This document shows, piece by piece, positions 8,601 through 18,238 of a DNA stretch of 18,238 nucleotides; the stretch's first letter is position 1, and each line of letters begins with the position of its first letter. The notes below the pieces were generated by a model. That model did not search any database, was not told where the DNA came from, and worked only from the letters and a program-made list of their open reading frames with translations. This DNA comes from JALZOC01 sp031361295 (GTDB taxonomy: Bacteria > Acidobacteriota > Vicinamibacteria > Vicinamibacterales > 2-12-FULL-66-21). Location: the NCBI GenBank assembly GCA_031361295.1, contig JANMCN010000182.1:1-18238 (forward strand), read 5' to 3'. Both the position numbers and the translations under genes were made by a program.

Positions 8601-9039
8601 TCCCTGACATTTCGAACTGGCCGTCCATCAGGGCCAGGTCCGCCTTGAGGTTCTGTCCATCCGGCGTGAGTGTCATCACGGTGGGAATGGGTGTGCCCTG
8701 GTAATCGGTCGCATATCTGAGCACGAGGCTCTTCCCTGCCAGGGCGATCTGAGTCACCGAGACGGGCGGCTGCGGCTCCGACGCGACCGTCGCCGTGACC
8801 TTGCCGGCATCCGCTTTCACCGACAGCGCAAACGTCGCCGGCCCCATCTGCGAAAACGCCGTGACCGTCCAGTCGCCCGCGAACGGCGCCGCCTGTGCAG
8901 GCGTGATGGACGACGCGGCGGTCTGCGCCGAGGGCACGGACGCCAGCCCCCGCAGACCGCCCGGCAGGACGGCGACCGCCAGCGCACCCGCCGAGACGAC
9001 GAACAGACGAACGAAACCGGAAGACAGACGACCGGGCAT
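5665..9039 (-). CDS. Secreted dehydrogenase-like beta-propeller / HEAT / cytochrome c / discoidin-like multidomain protein
   Basis: This 1124-residue protein resembles the large heme-binding membrane-bound-dehydrogenase-like proteins of Planctomycetes, Verrucomicrobia and Acidobacteria. Domains in order: a signal peptide (about 1-35); a small beta domain (51-147, GDWTVTAF start); a sugar-dehydrogenase-like beta-propeller (about 195-595); HEAT-type helical repeats (about 630-780); one cytochrome c domain with CFSCH at 813-817 and a candidate Met ligand in VPMGG; and a C-terminal F5/8 type C (discoidin)-like domain (about 930-1120) split by a Gly/Ala/Pro-rich insert of about 60 residues. It probably acts in the periplasm or at the cell surface in oxidation or binding of carbohydrate, passing electrons via heme. 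The substrate is unknown. An in-frame GTG at 9048 overlaps the GAGGAG ribosome site (9048-9053); the ATG at 9039 sits 8 bases after it and is the better start. Confidence 0.85.
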   Translation of the reverse strand: MPGRLSSGFVRLFVVSAGALAVAVLPGGLRGLASVPSAQTAASSITPAQAAPFAGDWTVTAFSQMGPATFALSVKADAGKVTATVASEPQPPVSVTQIALAGKSLVLRYATDYQGTPIPTVMTLTPDGQNLKADLALMDGQFEMSGTAAKRLPGSAAAAQGPGGGLGGGRGPMTSEGTDFSPKPPYRPRSPADEASSFVLPTGYRMELVAADPDVISPTLIEFDGNGRMYVGEMVSYMMDAEASREHDPISRISRWESTRDDGHYDKHTVFVDHLVAPRMILPLQDGVILTSETDSDDLVKWTDTNGDGVADTREVVFTGIGQSGDPNIEHQKAGLLWNMDNWIYTTYNAFRIRWTPSGFLREPTAANGGQWGLASDDEGKPWFVDAGGERGPMNFQFPIHYGSFTPCPSAGRGGRAGAPAPAQPPPDPNCPAGMENGFEKDFAVVWPAPGIGDMQGGVGRTRLPSQNLNHFTAATGPAIVRGHRLPADMKGNLLFTEPVGRLIRRAAIENVEGLTMLRNVYPGAEFITSHDQLFRPVNISNAPDGTVYIADMYHGIIQELQWSGPGSYLRAKIEQYQLDKVSAHGRIWRLRYDGRPGVSATATNIGQPAIPPIAPDFAAPRMYRETPAQLVSHLTHANGWWRDTAQRLLILKQDKAVVPALESLVRSSDNQVARFQAVWTLEGLGALDPRLVREAMKDADARMRAQAIRASETLYKAGDRSFAEDYRALAKDPDTGVAVQSMLTISLFKLPDAADVIKSVKAANKARGLALIADRLLVPPATTTFGGGRRGPLTPEQEKRLQQGSEVFGALCFSCHGTDGLGQPMAGAAPGVTMAPPLAGSPRVQAHRDYVIRVLLQGLTGPVDGKTYPEVMVPMGGSTDEWVAGIASYVRSSFGNSGGLVTPADVARVRVETSSRKALWTVPEIEASLPRMLDAQQWKLTASHSPETAAGAATLRGWNSGAPQAAGMWFAVELPQPVVVVELQFDSAGVGGGGRAGRSALSAAVSGPAPAGPPAAVGAPAAPGSATPASAGQGGAPAPPGGRGGAAPVAGYPRGYSVQVSLDGTSWSKPVAEGKGEGVRTVVTFPPTRAKFVRITQTETVADAPGWSIGNLRIYEAPRAGTQ

Positions 9040-9292
9040 GCGATTCACTCCTCGGGACGCTCTATACGCGTGGACGCTCTGTTTCGTTTCGGCGCGGCCG
9101 GTTTCCGTCGCGGCTCGAGCCTCGAATCTCGAGTGCCGAGGCGGCAGCCAGGACGATCACTCGCGGGCAGGAAGTCCGCTGAAGGACACTCAGGACAGGA
9201 GCAGGACTTCCCGAACTGTTCGCCCCGCAGCGTGCGCCAAGTGTAACGCGTCGCGCGCTCTGCCGGCGAAGAGGCTCACCCGGCAGGCCGGC
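9040..9292. other. Intergenic region upstream of the multidomain heme protein
   Basis: This is 253 bases with no gene seen. It contains GAGGAG (minus strand, 9048-9053), the ribosome site of the heme-protein gene. A spaced inverted repeat is present, GGAAGTCC (9170-9177) and GGACTTCC (9204-9211), each preceded by GCA. Another pair, CTGCCGG (9260-9266) and CCGGCAG (9280-9286), lies just after the methyltransferase stop and could be a weak terminator for it, though no T-run follows. A GGCTCGAGCC palindrome lies near 9112-9121. No convincing promoter pair was found; TATAGA read on the minus strand near 9062 is a possible -10 without a -35. Confidence 0.45.
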
Positions 9293-10501
9293 CTACAGGT
9301 CGTAAACAAAGAATGCGCCGGGCAGCTCGGCGTTCGTGGAAGGCTTGGTCATCACCGGAGAATGCCCGAAGGCGTAGACGAACCGCGCGTTCGCGACAAA
9401 ACAGGCGGCCCGCCAGCCCGTGAAGCGGCTGAGCGCCCGCCCCATGTCGGCGTAGAGCTCGAGCAGCGGCTCCGCGCCGGCGTCCCCGCCCAGACGGACC
9501 CCGTAGGGCGGGTTGAAGCAGAACACGCCTGGCTGCATCCCGGCGGCGATCGGAAGCATGCCGGCGACGTCGTCCGGCGTCAGCGTCCGCACGTCCTTCT
9601 GACCGATGACGATCGCATCCTCGCGCGACGGCCCCGTCAGTCCGGCCGCGCGAAGGTTGCCCACCATCGTCGGAATGCGCTCCGCATCGATGTCGAGCGC
9701 CAGGATCCGCGGGACTGTTCCCGGAAATAGGTCGGGGGCCTCGCCGGGCAGCCCCCTGAACGCCGCCAAGTGGCGGAACGGCAGGTCCGATGGCTGTCGA
9801 ATCGCGCGGCCGACGGCCAGGCCTGCCGCCTCGATCGGGATCGTCCCTCCTCCCGCCATTGGATCGACGAGCGGCTCGACGCGTGCGTCCCACCTCGAGA
9901 GCATGATGAGCTGCGCGGCCATCGTCTCGCGCAGCGGCGCGGGACCGGCCGCCACCCGCGCGCCGCGCCGATGGCGCGCGCCGCCCCCGATGTCGATGCC
10001 GACGACGGTGCGCCGGTTTCCTGGCGTCCCGGCACGCCGGACGACGAATACCACGTCGGGCGACTCCGCATCGACGTCCGCCGTCACCCCTCGGGACTGC
10101 AGCGCCGCCACCAGCGCGTTCTTGACGACGCCCCGCAGCTGGAGAGGCGAGGCTTCGAAGTCATGCGCCGATCCGAGATCCACTGACAACCGCAGCCTCC
10201 TCGCGGCGGGCAGACGATCGTCGGCGCGGAGCGCGGGCAGCAGATCCTCGAAGAGCGGCTCCAGGCGGACGGCTTCGCTCGCGCACAGGTCCCACGAAAT
10301 CCGCGAGGACGTTCGATGATGGCAGGCGGCAACCCACGCCGTCGGGGCGTCGAAGGGATAGAGCAGAGTCGCCTCTCCCTCGCGCCGGGGCTTCGGGACG
10401 CGCACGTCGAACGGCGATCGCATCACGAGGCGTTTCAGCTCCGCCTCCATGACGCGATTCGCGCCTCCCGAACCGGTGAGCCGAATCTCGTCACAGCGCA
10501 T
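9293..10501 (-). CDS. THUMP-domain 23S rRNA guanine-N2 methyltransferase, RlmL-like
   Basis: The predicted 402-residue protein has an N-terminal segment with the THUMP RNA-binding region (about residues 85-150) and a Rossmann-type SAM methyltransferase domain. Visible motifs are APLRETMAAQ, the SAM-binding loop DPMAGGGTIPIEAA (Asp213), an acidic ALDID strand, and the catalytic NPPYG (Asn330), typical of N2-guanine or N6-adenine methylation of RNA. The layout matches the first half of E. coli RlmKL (m2G2445 of 23S rRNA) or a stand-alone RlmL; no RlmK half is fused. Related THUMP enzymes that act on tRNA cannot be excluded, so I give no symbol. The in-frame GTG at 10513 is an alternative start; neither has a clear Shine-Dalgarno. 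It lies 28 bases (16 from the GTG) downstream of the deacetylase-like gene and may be translated from the same message. Confidence 0.88.
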   Translation of the reverse strand: MRCDEIRLTGSGGANRVMEAELKRLVMRSPFDVRVPKPRREGEATLLYPFDAPTAWVAACHHRTSSRISWDLCASEAVRLEPLFEDLLPALRADDRLPAARRLRLSVDLGSAHDFEASPLQLRGVVKNALVAALQSRGVTADVDAESPDVVFVVRRAGTPGNRRTVVGIDIGGGARHRRGARVAAGPAPLRETMAAQLIMLSRWDARVEPLVDPMAGGGTIPIEAAGLAVGRAIRQPSDLPFRHLAAFRGLPGEAPDLFPGTVPRILALDIDAERIPTMVGNLRAAGLTGPSREDAIVIGQKDVRTLTPDDVAGMLPIAAGMQPGVFCFNPPYGVRLGGDAGAEPLLELYADMGRALSRFTGWRAACFVANARFVYAFGHSPVMTKPSTNAELPGAFFVYDL

Positions 10502-10529
10502 GTGGGGAGTCACGCCGGGCGGCGCCGAC

Positions 10530-12023
10530 TCATCTCTGGAGGACGGCCGGCTTCAACGTCCACGCCTGCAGGCGCGCCAGCTCCATCAATCCCGGGGCAT
10601 GGAATCCTTCGGGAAAAATCGGCCATCCCCAGAGCGCGGGTGAATCCTCCGCGACGTACTGATCGGCGGTGTAGTGTCCCTCGAGTCGGGCGACGTCGGC
10701 CGGGGCGTGGCCGGACGCGATCATCCCGTCCACTGCTCGCGATAGCGTCGCCAGGTAGTCGGCCGGCGAGAGGTTCTCGGATCCAACCCAGATTTCGTCC
10801 GGAAGACGGTGGTGCGCCTGGCAGAACGCGGCCGTGTCGCGGACCGCTCGCGCAAAGGCCGACCAGCGGAAACTCGTCGACCGCGATCCGCCAGTCGAAG
10901 GCCTGAATATTCTCGCGGGACCGTCGAGCGGCGCCACCTTCGTCTCCGACGGGAAGGCCTGTGTGTCGGTGACCGCCGCCGTGGCCCTCGTGAGCAGACC
11001 GAAGACGTCAGCGGGCGAGAGCGCATACCGGTCGAACCTCTGGAACGTGATTTCCTTCTGCATGGACCGGGCAAGCGCCTGGAGTTCCTCGGGACGGAAC
11101 GCGCGGCCCGGCGCGGCGTCGTCGTAGACGGCCTTCAACTCCGTCGCGGTCGCAAACCGCACGCCTGGCAGCGCCTTCATGAAGCGGACGTACTGCTCGA
11201 AGTCCCGGAACGCCGCTTCTGTCTCGGCCGCCGGCCTCGTGCCGGGGCGCTTCCAGTCTGCCGGTTCCGGATTGGCGCCGCGGCTGAAATTCACGGCGTC
11301 CCAGAACTCGGTCTGGACGAATTCGTTGGGATGGTAGTAGATGCTGATGGTGCCGCCCCCCCTGGCCCGCAGCCGTTCGTAGGCCACGGTGAAGGCCGTC
11401 TTGCCCTTCTCGAGGCTCGAGCCGCCGTTCAGATCCATGCGGGCGAGATTCGACCGCATCTTGAACACGTTGAGCATCCCGCCATAGTAGAAAGGCTGGT
11501 CGCCGATGCCGACATGGTCGGCCTCGTCCAGGTACATCCGGATGCCCATGTCCCGCAGCGCCGGGTAGGCCTGAGGGGCCCATGCGCTGCCCGGCTGTCC
11601 ATACGCGACCGGCGTGACGCCGAAGATGCGCTCGATATCCCGGACGCCCTGGACCTCGCGGCGGTAGAACTCGGCGCGTCCGTCGTCCCACCCCGCGTTC
11701 TGGAGATAGACCGCGACGGTTGGCTGCTGGCTGTGGGTGTTGGAGTGGTATCCGATGTCGTGTCGCCGCAGAGCCTCGATGACGTCGCCGCGGCCGCGGC
11801 TCTCGAGCACGCGCGCCTTTTCGCCGACGATCTTGAACGTGGCCCGCACGCCGAGACCAGTCAGCATCTCCGCCAGGCGCCTGGTCGCCTCGTCGTCCTG
11901 CGGCAGGAGGTAGTCTTCCGTGTCGAACCAGAGCGTGACGTAGACCGGCCGGGCGGTCTCCTGGCCGATGGCATGGCTCGCCCCGGCAAGCGCCAGCGCG
12001 GCGAAGAGCAGAAATCTCGTCAC
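10530..12023 (-). CDS. Secreted polysaccharide deacetylase-like (NodB-fold) protein
   Basis: The 497-residue protein starts at GTG 12023, which follows GGGAGA by 4 bases and opens a clear signal peptide (TRFLLFAALALAGASHA). A longer reading from 12161 would bury that signal and overlap the kinase gene, so I reject it. NodB-type motifs: FDTEDY (Asp34, Asp37) and HSNTH (His93, His97), matching the catalytic-base and metal-ligand motifs of carbohydrate esterase family 4. The third family motif (RxPxG) is not intact; AYGQPGSAW occupies the expected place. The C-terminal half, about residues 260-497, holds YYHPNEF and a helical region I do not recognise. The likely role is hydrolysis or binding of N- or O-acetylated glycans outside the cytoplasm. 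The kinase gene upstream ends 70 bases away, so linkage to it is possible but unproven. Confidence 0.8.
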   Translation of the reverse strand: MTRFLLFAALALAGASHAIGQETARPVYVTLWFDTEDYLLPQDDEATRRLAEMLTGLGVRATFKIVGEKARVLESRGRGDVIEALRRHDIGYHSNTHSQQPTVAVYLQNAGWDDGRAEFYRREVQGVRDIERIFGVTPVAYGQPGSAWAPQAYPALRDMGIRMYLDEADHVGIGDQPFYYGGMLNVFKMRSNLARMDLNGGSSLEKGKTAFTVAYERLRARGGGTISIYYHPNEFVQTEFWDAVNFSRGANPEPADWKRPGTRPAAETEAAFRDFEQYVRFMKALPGVRFATATELKAVYDDAAPGRAFRPEELQALARSMQKEITFQRFDRYALSPADVFGLLTRATAAVTDTQAFPSETKVAPLDGPARIFRPSTGGSRSTSFRWSAFARAVRDTAAFCQAHHRLPDEIWVGSENLSPADYLATLSRAVDGMIASGHAPADVARLEGHYTADQYVAEDSPALWGWPIFPEGFHAPGLMELARLQAWTLKPAVLQR

Positions 12024-12093
12024 GGCATCTCCCGACTGAAAGCGGTGAATGAGGCGGATGCGATGGAGCGTATCAGGCCGCGAGCCGCAACCG

Positions 12094-13839
12094 TCACGCG
12101 CCCATCGAACGGCCGGCATCGGGCCGGGCAGCTGCAGGATCTGAGGCGGGCACCGCCGCACCGTCGAGGCCGGCGCTCCCGCGCTCCCCGCCGCTGTTCA
12201 GCGGAAGACGCACGACGAAGACAGAGCCCATGCCCAGCCCTTCGCTTGCCGCGACGATCTCCCCGCCGTGAAGCTCGACGAGGTGTTTCGCGATCGACAG
12301 GCCGAGACCCAGGCCCCATGCGCCGCGGGTCGTCGACTGATCGGCCTGCCGGAACCGTTCGAAGACGTGCGGGAGGAAGTCCGGTGAAATGCCCTGGCCC
12401 GTGTCCTCCACGACGATCCGCATGCACCCGTCGTCCGACGTCGCCGTCACGGTGACGCGGCCGCCGCTCGGTGTGAACTTGACGGCGTTGTGCAGGAGAT
12501 TCCAGAGGATCTGCTGGAAACGGCGGCCATCCACGACGATCTCGCTGGAGGGCGGAGGACTCGCCGTGAGCAGTTCCACGCCTTTGGCGTCCGCGGCGGG
12601 CTGCACCGCCTGGACCGCGCTCGCGATGCTGGCGGAGACGTCCACCGGCGCCCTGTCGAGGCGAACCGTGCCCGACGTCAGCTTGTTCATTTCGAGCAGG
12701 TCGTCGATCAGCTTCGCCTGCGCCTCGGCGTTGCGGCGTATGACGGCAATCGCGTGCGCGGTGTCGCGGACTCCCCGACCGGTCGCCAGCATGTCCAGCC
12801 AACCGAGGATCGCGTTCATGGGCGTGCGCAGCTCGTGGCTGAGCGTCGCGAGAAACTCGTCCTTGATGCGGCTCTGGCGCTCCGCTTCGTCACGCGCCCG
12901 GCGCTCGCTGAGGAGAAGCTGCTCGCGCTGGAGGGCTGATTCCCGCTGCGCGCTGATGTCGCGGCTGACACCCACCACCTTCTGCGGCGTGCCGTCTTCA
13001 GCGTGGACCATCCGTCCACGCTCGGTGATCCAGACGACGGACTGATCGGGCCGGACGGCCCGGTATTCGCACTCGTACAGCCCCGTCGTCATCGCGAGAT
13101 CAATCGCCGCCCGCACGCGCGGCGCGTCGTCCGGATGAAGTGTCCGGACAATTCTGAGCTCGGGACCGAACGCGCCCGCCGGGAACCCGAACAGCGCCTC
13201 GGGATCGGCCGACCACGTCATCTGGTCCGAGGCCAGATCCCACTGCCATGCCGCGATCTCGGCGACCTCCATGGCGAGCCGAAGGCGCTCCTCGCTGTCG
13301 ACCGCGCCCCGATGCGCAATCGAGAGCGCGGCAGTGCGCTGTGCGACCCGAAGCTCCAGCTCCTCGTTCGCCTCCTGGAGCGCTTCCTGCGCCTTCTGGC
13401 GCTCGGCGACCTCGTTCTGGAGCGCATCGTTCAGGGCCGCGAGCGACCGGGTCTTTCTGAACAGTTCGGCGAACACCGCGACCTTCGATCGCAGGATGTT
13501 CGCGTTCACGGGTTTGCTCAGGTAGTCGACCGCCCCGACTCCGTAGCCCCGGAGCACGTCTTCGTCGTCCAGAAGGTGGGCGGTGAGGAACAGGATGGGC
13601 ACGTGCTGCGTGCGCTTCCGCTGCTTGATGAGGTGCGCGAGGTCGATCCCGCTGATCCCCGGCATCCTGATGTCGAGGATGATTGCCGCGAAGTCCTGTC
13701 GCAGCATGGCGAGCAGCGCGTCGTCGGCGGACTCCGCCCGCACGAGCCGGCAGCCGGTCCCGTCGAGCATCGCCTCGAGGGCGTCGAGGTTCCGGGGCTC
13801 GTCGTCGACGATGAGCAGCGTGATGTCGTCGTTGGGCAT
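12094..13839 (-). CDS. Hybrid sensor kinase with N-terminal receiver: REC-PAS-HisKA-HATPase
   Basis: The 581-residue protein has no signal peptide or membrane segment and is probably cytosolic. Order of domains: a receiver (about 5-120) with DDE and phospho-acceptor Asp56 in ILDIRMPG, plus the FLTAH and SKPV switch residues; a coiled-coil linker (about 130-180) rich in Glu/Gln/Ala; a PAS/PAC region (about 183-300) ending VGVSRDISAQ; a HisKA helix with His335 in LSHELRTPMN; and an HATPase_c domain with NLLHNAVKFT, DTGQGI and GLGLGLSIAK. All catalytic boxes look intact. ATG 13839 starts a natural PNDDITLLIVDDE receiver beginning. Upstream in-frame codons, including GTG 13857 that overlaps the previous stop, are less likely. 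It follows the poly-HAMP kinase by 14 bases, which suggests one operon. It may take phosphate or a partner signal from that kinase through its receiver. Confidence 0.9.
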   Translation of the reverse strand: MPNDDITLLIVDDEPRNLDALEAMLDGTGCRLVRAESADDALLAMLRQDFAAIILDIRMPGISGIDLAHLIKQRKRTQHVPILFLTAHLLDDEDVLRGYGVGAVDYLSKPVNANILRSKVAVFAELFRKTRSLAALNDALQNEVAERQKAQEALQEANEELELRVAQRTAALSIAHRGAVDSEERLRLAMEVAEIAAWQWDLASDQMTWSADPEALFGFPAGAFGPELRIVRTLHPDDAPRVRAAIDLAMTTGLYECEYRAVRPDQSVVWITERGRMVHAEDGTPQKVVGVSRDISAQRESALQREQLLLSERRARDEAERQSRIKDEFLATLSHELRTPMNAILGWLDMLATGRGVRDTAHAIAVIRRNAEAQAKLIDDLLEMNKLTSGTVRLDRAPVDVSASIASAVQAVQPAADAKGVELLTASPPPSSEIVVDGRRFQQILWNLLHNAVKFTPSGGRVTVTATSDDGCMRIVVEDTGQGISPDFLPHVFERFRQADQSTTRGAWGLGLGLSIAKHLVELHGGEIVAASEGLGMGSVFVVRLPLNSGGERGSAGLDGAAVPASDPAAARPDAGRSMGA

Positions 13840-16800
13840 GATCGGGTCGGACGTCACCGGTACAGCCACACGCGAAGGAGCGACAGCAGCTGGTCGGTAT
13901 TGACCGGCTTGGCGATGTAGTCGGACGCGCCTGCCTGCAGGCACTTTTCACGGTCGCCCTTCATGGCCTTGGCGGTCAGCGCGAGGATCGGCAGCGTCCG
14001 GAACTGCCCCTCCTTCCGAATCTCGCGCATCGTCTCATACCCGTCCATTTCGGGCATCATGATATCCATCAGCACCACGGCCAGATTCGGCGTGTCCTTG
14101 ATGATGTCGATGGCCTGCCGCCCGTTGGTCGCGGTCAGCACCTCCATCTCCTGGTTCTCCAGGACCGTCGTGAGCGCAAAGATGTTCCGCGCGTCGTCGT
14201 CGACGACCAGCACCTGGCGCCCGCGCAGGATCTCGTTCGACCCGTGTAGCCGGTCGAGCATGCGCCGCTTCGCCTCGGGCAGATCCGAGACGACCCGGTG
14301 CAGGAACAGCGCGGTTTCGTCGAACAGACGCTCCGGCGACTGCACGTCCTTGAGGACGATGCTCTTGGCCACGGAGCGGAGGCGATCGTCTTCCGCTTTC
14401 GTGAGCTCCTTGCCGGTGAAGACCACGACCGGCACCGTGCTGAGCGAATCCTCCGACTGCATTTTTTCGAGCAGCTCGAAGCCGGTCATGTCGGGCAACC
14501 GGAGATCGACGACGCAGCACTCGATCGGCTTGTCGTGCAGCACGTCCAGCGCTTCTGAGCCGGTACCCACCGCCGCCACCTCGATGTCGTCGTGCATCAG
14601 CAGCTCGACGATGCTCTGACGCTCGATGTCGTTGTCTTCGACAACCAGCAGCCGCTTCTTGTGCGGGGCGACGTACGACTTGATCCGGTCGAACGCACGG
14701 TCGAGATCTTCGGTGGTGCCCGGCTTCACGAGGTACGAGAACGCTCCGTGGGAGAGCCCGTGCTGCCGTTCCTCCTCGACCGACAGCATCTGGACGGGGA
14801 TGTGGCGCGTCGCGGGATCGAGCTTGAGATTGTTGAGCACCGTCCACCCGAGCATGTCGGGCAGGAAGACGTCGAGCGTGATGGCGGTCGGCAGGTACTG
14901 GCGCGCCAGCGTCAGCGCCGCCTGGCCCCGCGGGGCCACGATCCCCTTGAAGCCCTTGTCTCGCGCGAGCCCAAGCAGCACGCGCGCGTAGTGCGGATCG
15001 TCGTCCACGATCAGGAGTACCGGGTCGTGCTCCTCGATCGCTTCACGGTCGTCGGGCACGACCTCCTCGGCCTTGGCGACGGCGAGCACCGGCAGCGTGA
15101 TCGACGGGTACTTCTCGGGCGCCTGGCGCTCGGCGCCCGCGGGACCCGTCATGGCTCGAGCTGGGCCCGTGTACGTGAGCGGCAGGTACAGGGTGAACGT
15201 GCTGCCCTGCGCCGGGGTGCTGACGAGCCTGATTTCGCCACCGAGCAGTGTCGCGAGCTCGCGGCTGATGGCCAGGCCCAGCCCGGTGCCGCCGTACTTG
15301 CGGCTGGTGCCGGCGTCGGCCTGCTGGAACGCCTCGAAGATCAGGCGCTGCTTTTCCGGCGCGATGCCGATCCCCGTGTCGCTCACCTCGATCGCAATGG
15401 CCACCGGCGTGAACCGCAGGACGGGATGATCCGGGGACCAGCCGCTCGTCACCTGCTGGACGCGCATCTTGACCTGCCCCTGCGAGGTGAACTTGAACGC
15501 GTTCGAGAGGAGGTTCTTCAGAATCTGCTGCAGCCGCTTGGGATCGCTCGTGAACACGCGCGGGAGCGTGTTGTCGACCTCCACCTGGAACGCGAGGGCC
15601 TTGGATTCGGCGAGGTGATGGAACGTGCGCTCGACGTTCTCCTTCAGGCCGCGGAACGTGATCTCCTCCGCCTCGACGGTCACCGTGCCCGACTCGATCT
15701 TCGAGAGGTCGAGAATGTCGTTGATGAGCGTGAGCAGGTCGGTGCCGGCCGAGTGGATGTTCTTCGCGAAATCCACCTGCTTGGGCGAGAGGTTCGCGGT
15801 CGTGTTCTCGGCCAGCTGCTGACCCAGGATCAGGATCGAGTTCAGCGGCGTCCGCAGTTCGTGCGACATGTTCGCGAGGAACTCCGACTTGTACTTCGAG
15901 GTGAGCGCCAGCTCGGTCGCCTTCTCCTCGAGCGCCCGGCGCGCCTGCTCGACTTCCTTGTTCTTCCGCTCCACCTCGACGTTCTGCTCGGCCAGCTGCT
16001 TGGCCTTCGAGGCGAGCTCCTCGTTCGTCTGCTGGAGCTCGCTCTGGCGGGTCTGCAGCTCGATCGTCAGCTGCTGCGACTGCTGCAGCAGGTTCTCGGT
16101 CCGCATCGTGGCTTCGATCGTGTTCAGCACGACGCCGATCGACTGCGTGAGCTGCTCGAGGAACGACAGGTGGGTGGGCGTGAACGGCTGCAGCGAGGCC
16201 AGCTCGATGACGGCCTTCGTCTCGCCCTCGAAGAGCACCGGCAGGACGACGATGTTCTTGGGCCGCGCGGCGCCGAGGCTGGAGTGGACGTTGGTGTATT
16301 TTGGCGGCACCTTCGTCAGCAGGATGCGCTGCTTTTCGAGCGCGCACTGCCCGACCAGCCCCTTGCCGACTTCTATCCGCTTCGACTGATCGTCGCCGAC
16401 CGCGTACCCCGCCAGGAGTGACAGGGTCGGCGAACTGTCCGCCACCTCGCTGAGCATCTGGTAGACCGTGCCCTGCTGCGCATGGACGAGCGGGGCGAGC
16501 TCCGAGAGCAGGAGCTTGCCGACGGTGACGAGATCCCGCTGGCCCTGCAGCATGCGCGTGAACTTCGCGAGGTTGGTCTTCAGCCAGTCCTGCTCCTGGT
16601 TGCGGTCCGTCGTGCCTCGCAGGTTGTCGATCATCGTGTTGATGTTGTCTTTGAGCTCGGCGACCTCCCCGCGGGCTTCCACCTGGATCGACCGCGTCAG
16701 GTCTCCCTTCGTGACGGCCGTCGCGACCTCGGCGATCGCGCGGACCTGGTTGGTCAGATTCGCGGCGAGCAGGTTGACGTTGCCGGTCAGGTCCTTCCAG

Positions 16801-16848
16801 GTGCCGGCGGCGCCCGGCACGTTGGCCTGTCCGCCGAGGCGGCCGTCC

Positions 16849-18238
<1,390 letters not shown>

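Noticed and set aside
12024..12161. Upstream extension of the deacetylase-like protein to 12161
   Set aside because: It would overlap the kinase gene, put 46 uncharacteristic residues before a clear signal peptide, and ignore the well-placed GGGAGA site before GTG 12023.
14592..16421. Long plus-strand open frame of about 609 codons
   Set aside because: It is antisense to the intact GAF/kinase/receiver region, where all motifs read on the minus strand. It is Arg/Leu/Glu-biased shadow sequence.

Overview
The window is a GC-rich bacterial chromosome segment with tightly packed genes and no RNA genes, CRISPR array, transposase or phage gene that I can recognise. The gene types point to a soil or sediment bacterium. 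They include a secreted dehydrogenase-like beta-propeller fused to HEAT repeats, cytochrome c and a discoidin-like domain, a poly-HAMP hybrid histidine kinase, and a crcB-ackA-phosphoketolase set. Acidobacteriota, perhaps class Vicinamibacteria, is my best guess. That is inference from gene style and not a marker-based assignment.

Layout from left to right. A secreted phospholipase-D-like protein on the minus strand runs off the left edge (1-1107). A 524-base divergent intergenic region follows; it holds a good sigma70-type promoter overlapped by a perfect 10-bp inverted repeat. The plus-strand set is crcB (fluoride channel), ackA (acetate kinase) and xfp (phosphoketolase), ending at 5629. 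A strong hairpin fills the 35 bases between xfp and the convergent gene. From 5665 to the right edge everything is on the minus strand: a 1124-residue secreted multidomain heme protein, an RlmL-type rRNA methyltransferase, a secreted polysaccharide-deacetylase-like protein, a REC-PAS-histidine kinase, and a very large poly-HAMP/GAF/histidine kinase/triple-REC protein whose N terminus lies beyond the right edge.

Functional links. AckA and phosphoketolase form a complete ATP-yielding step: sugar phosphate to acetyl phosphate, then to acetate plus ATP. They are 16 bp apart and almost certainly co-transcribed. CrcB 88 bp upstream may share the transcript. The two kinases are 14 bp apart and probably act in one signalling pathway, but neither carries a visible HPt domain.

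The most notable signal is in the poly-HAMP gene. Its tandem repeat has an exact 276-bp period except for one 272-bp unit. The missing 4 bases shift the frame and split the gene at a TGATG stop/start overlap. The HAMP units also alternate between two sequence types (A-B-A-B) before two divergent ones. I found no clear evidence of a wholly new defence or mobile system here.
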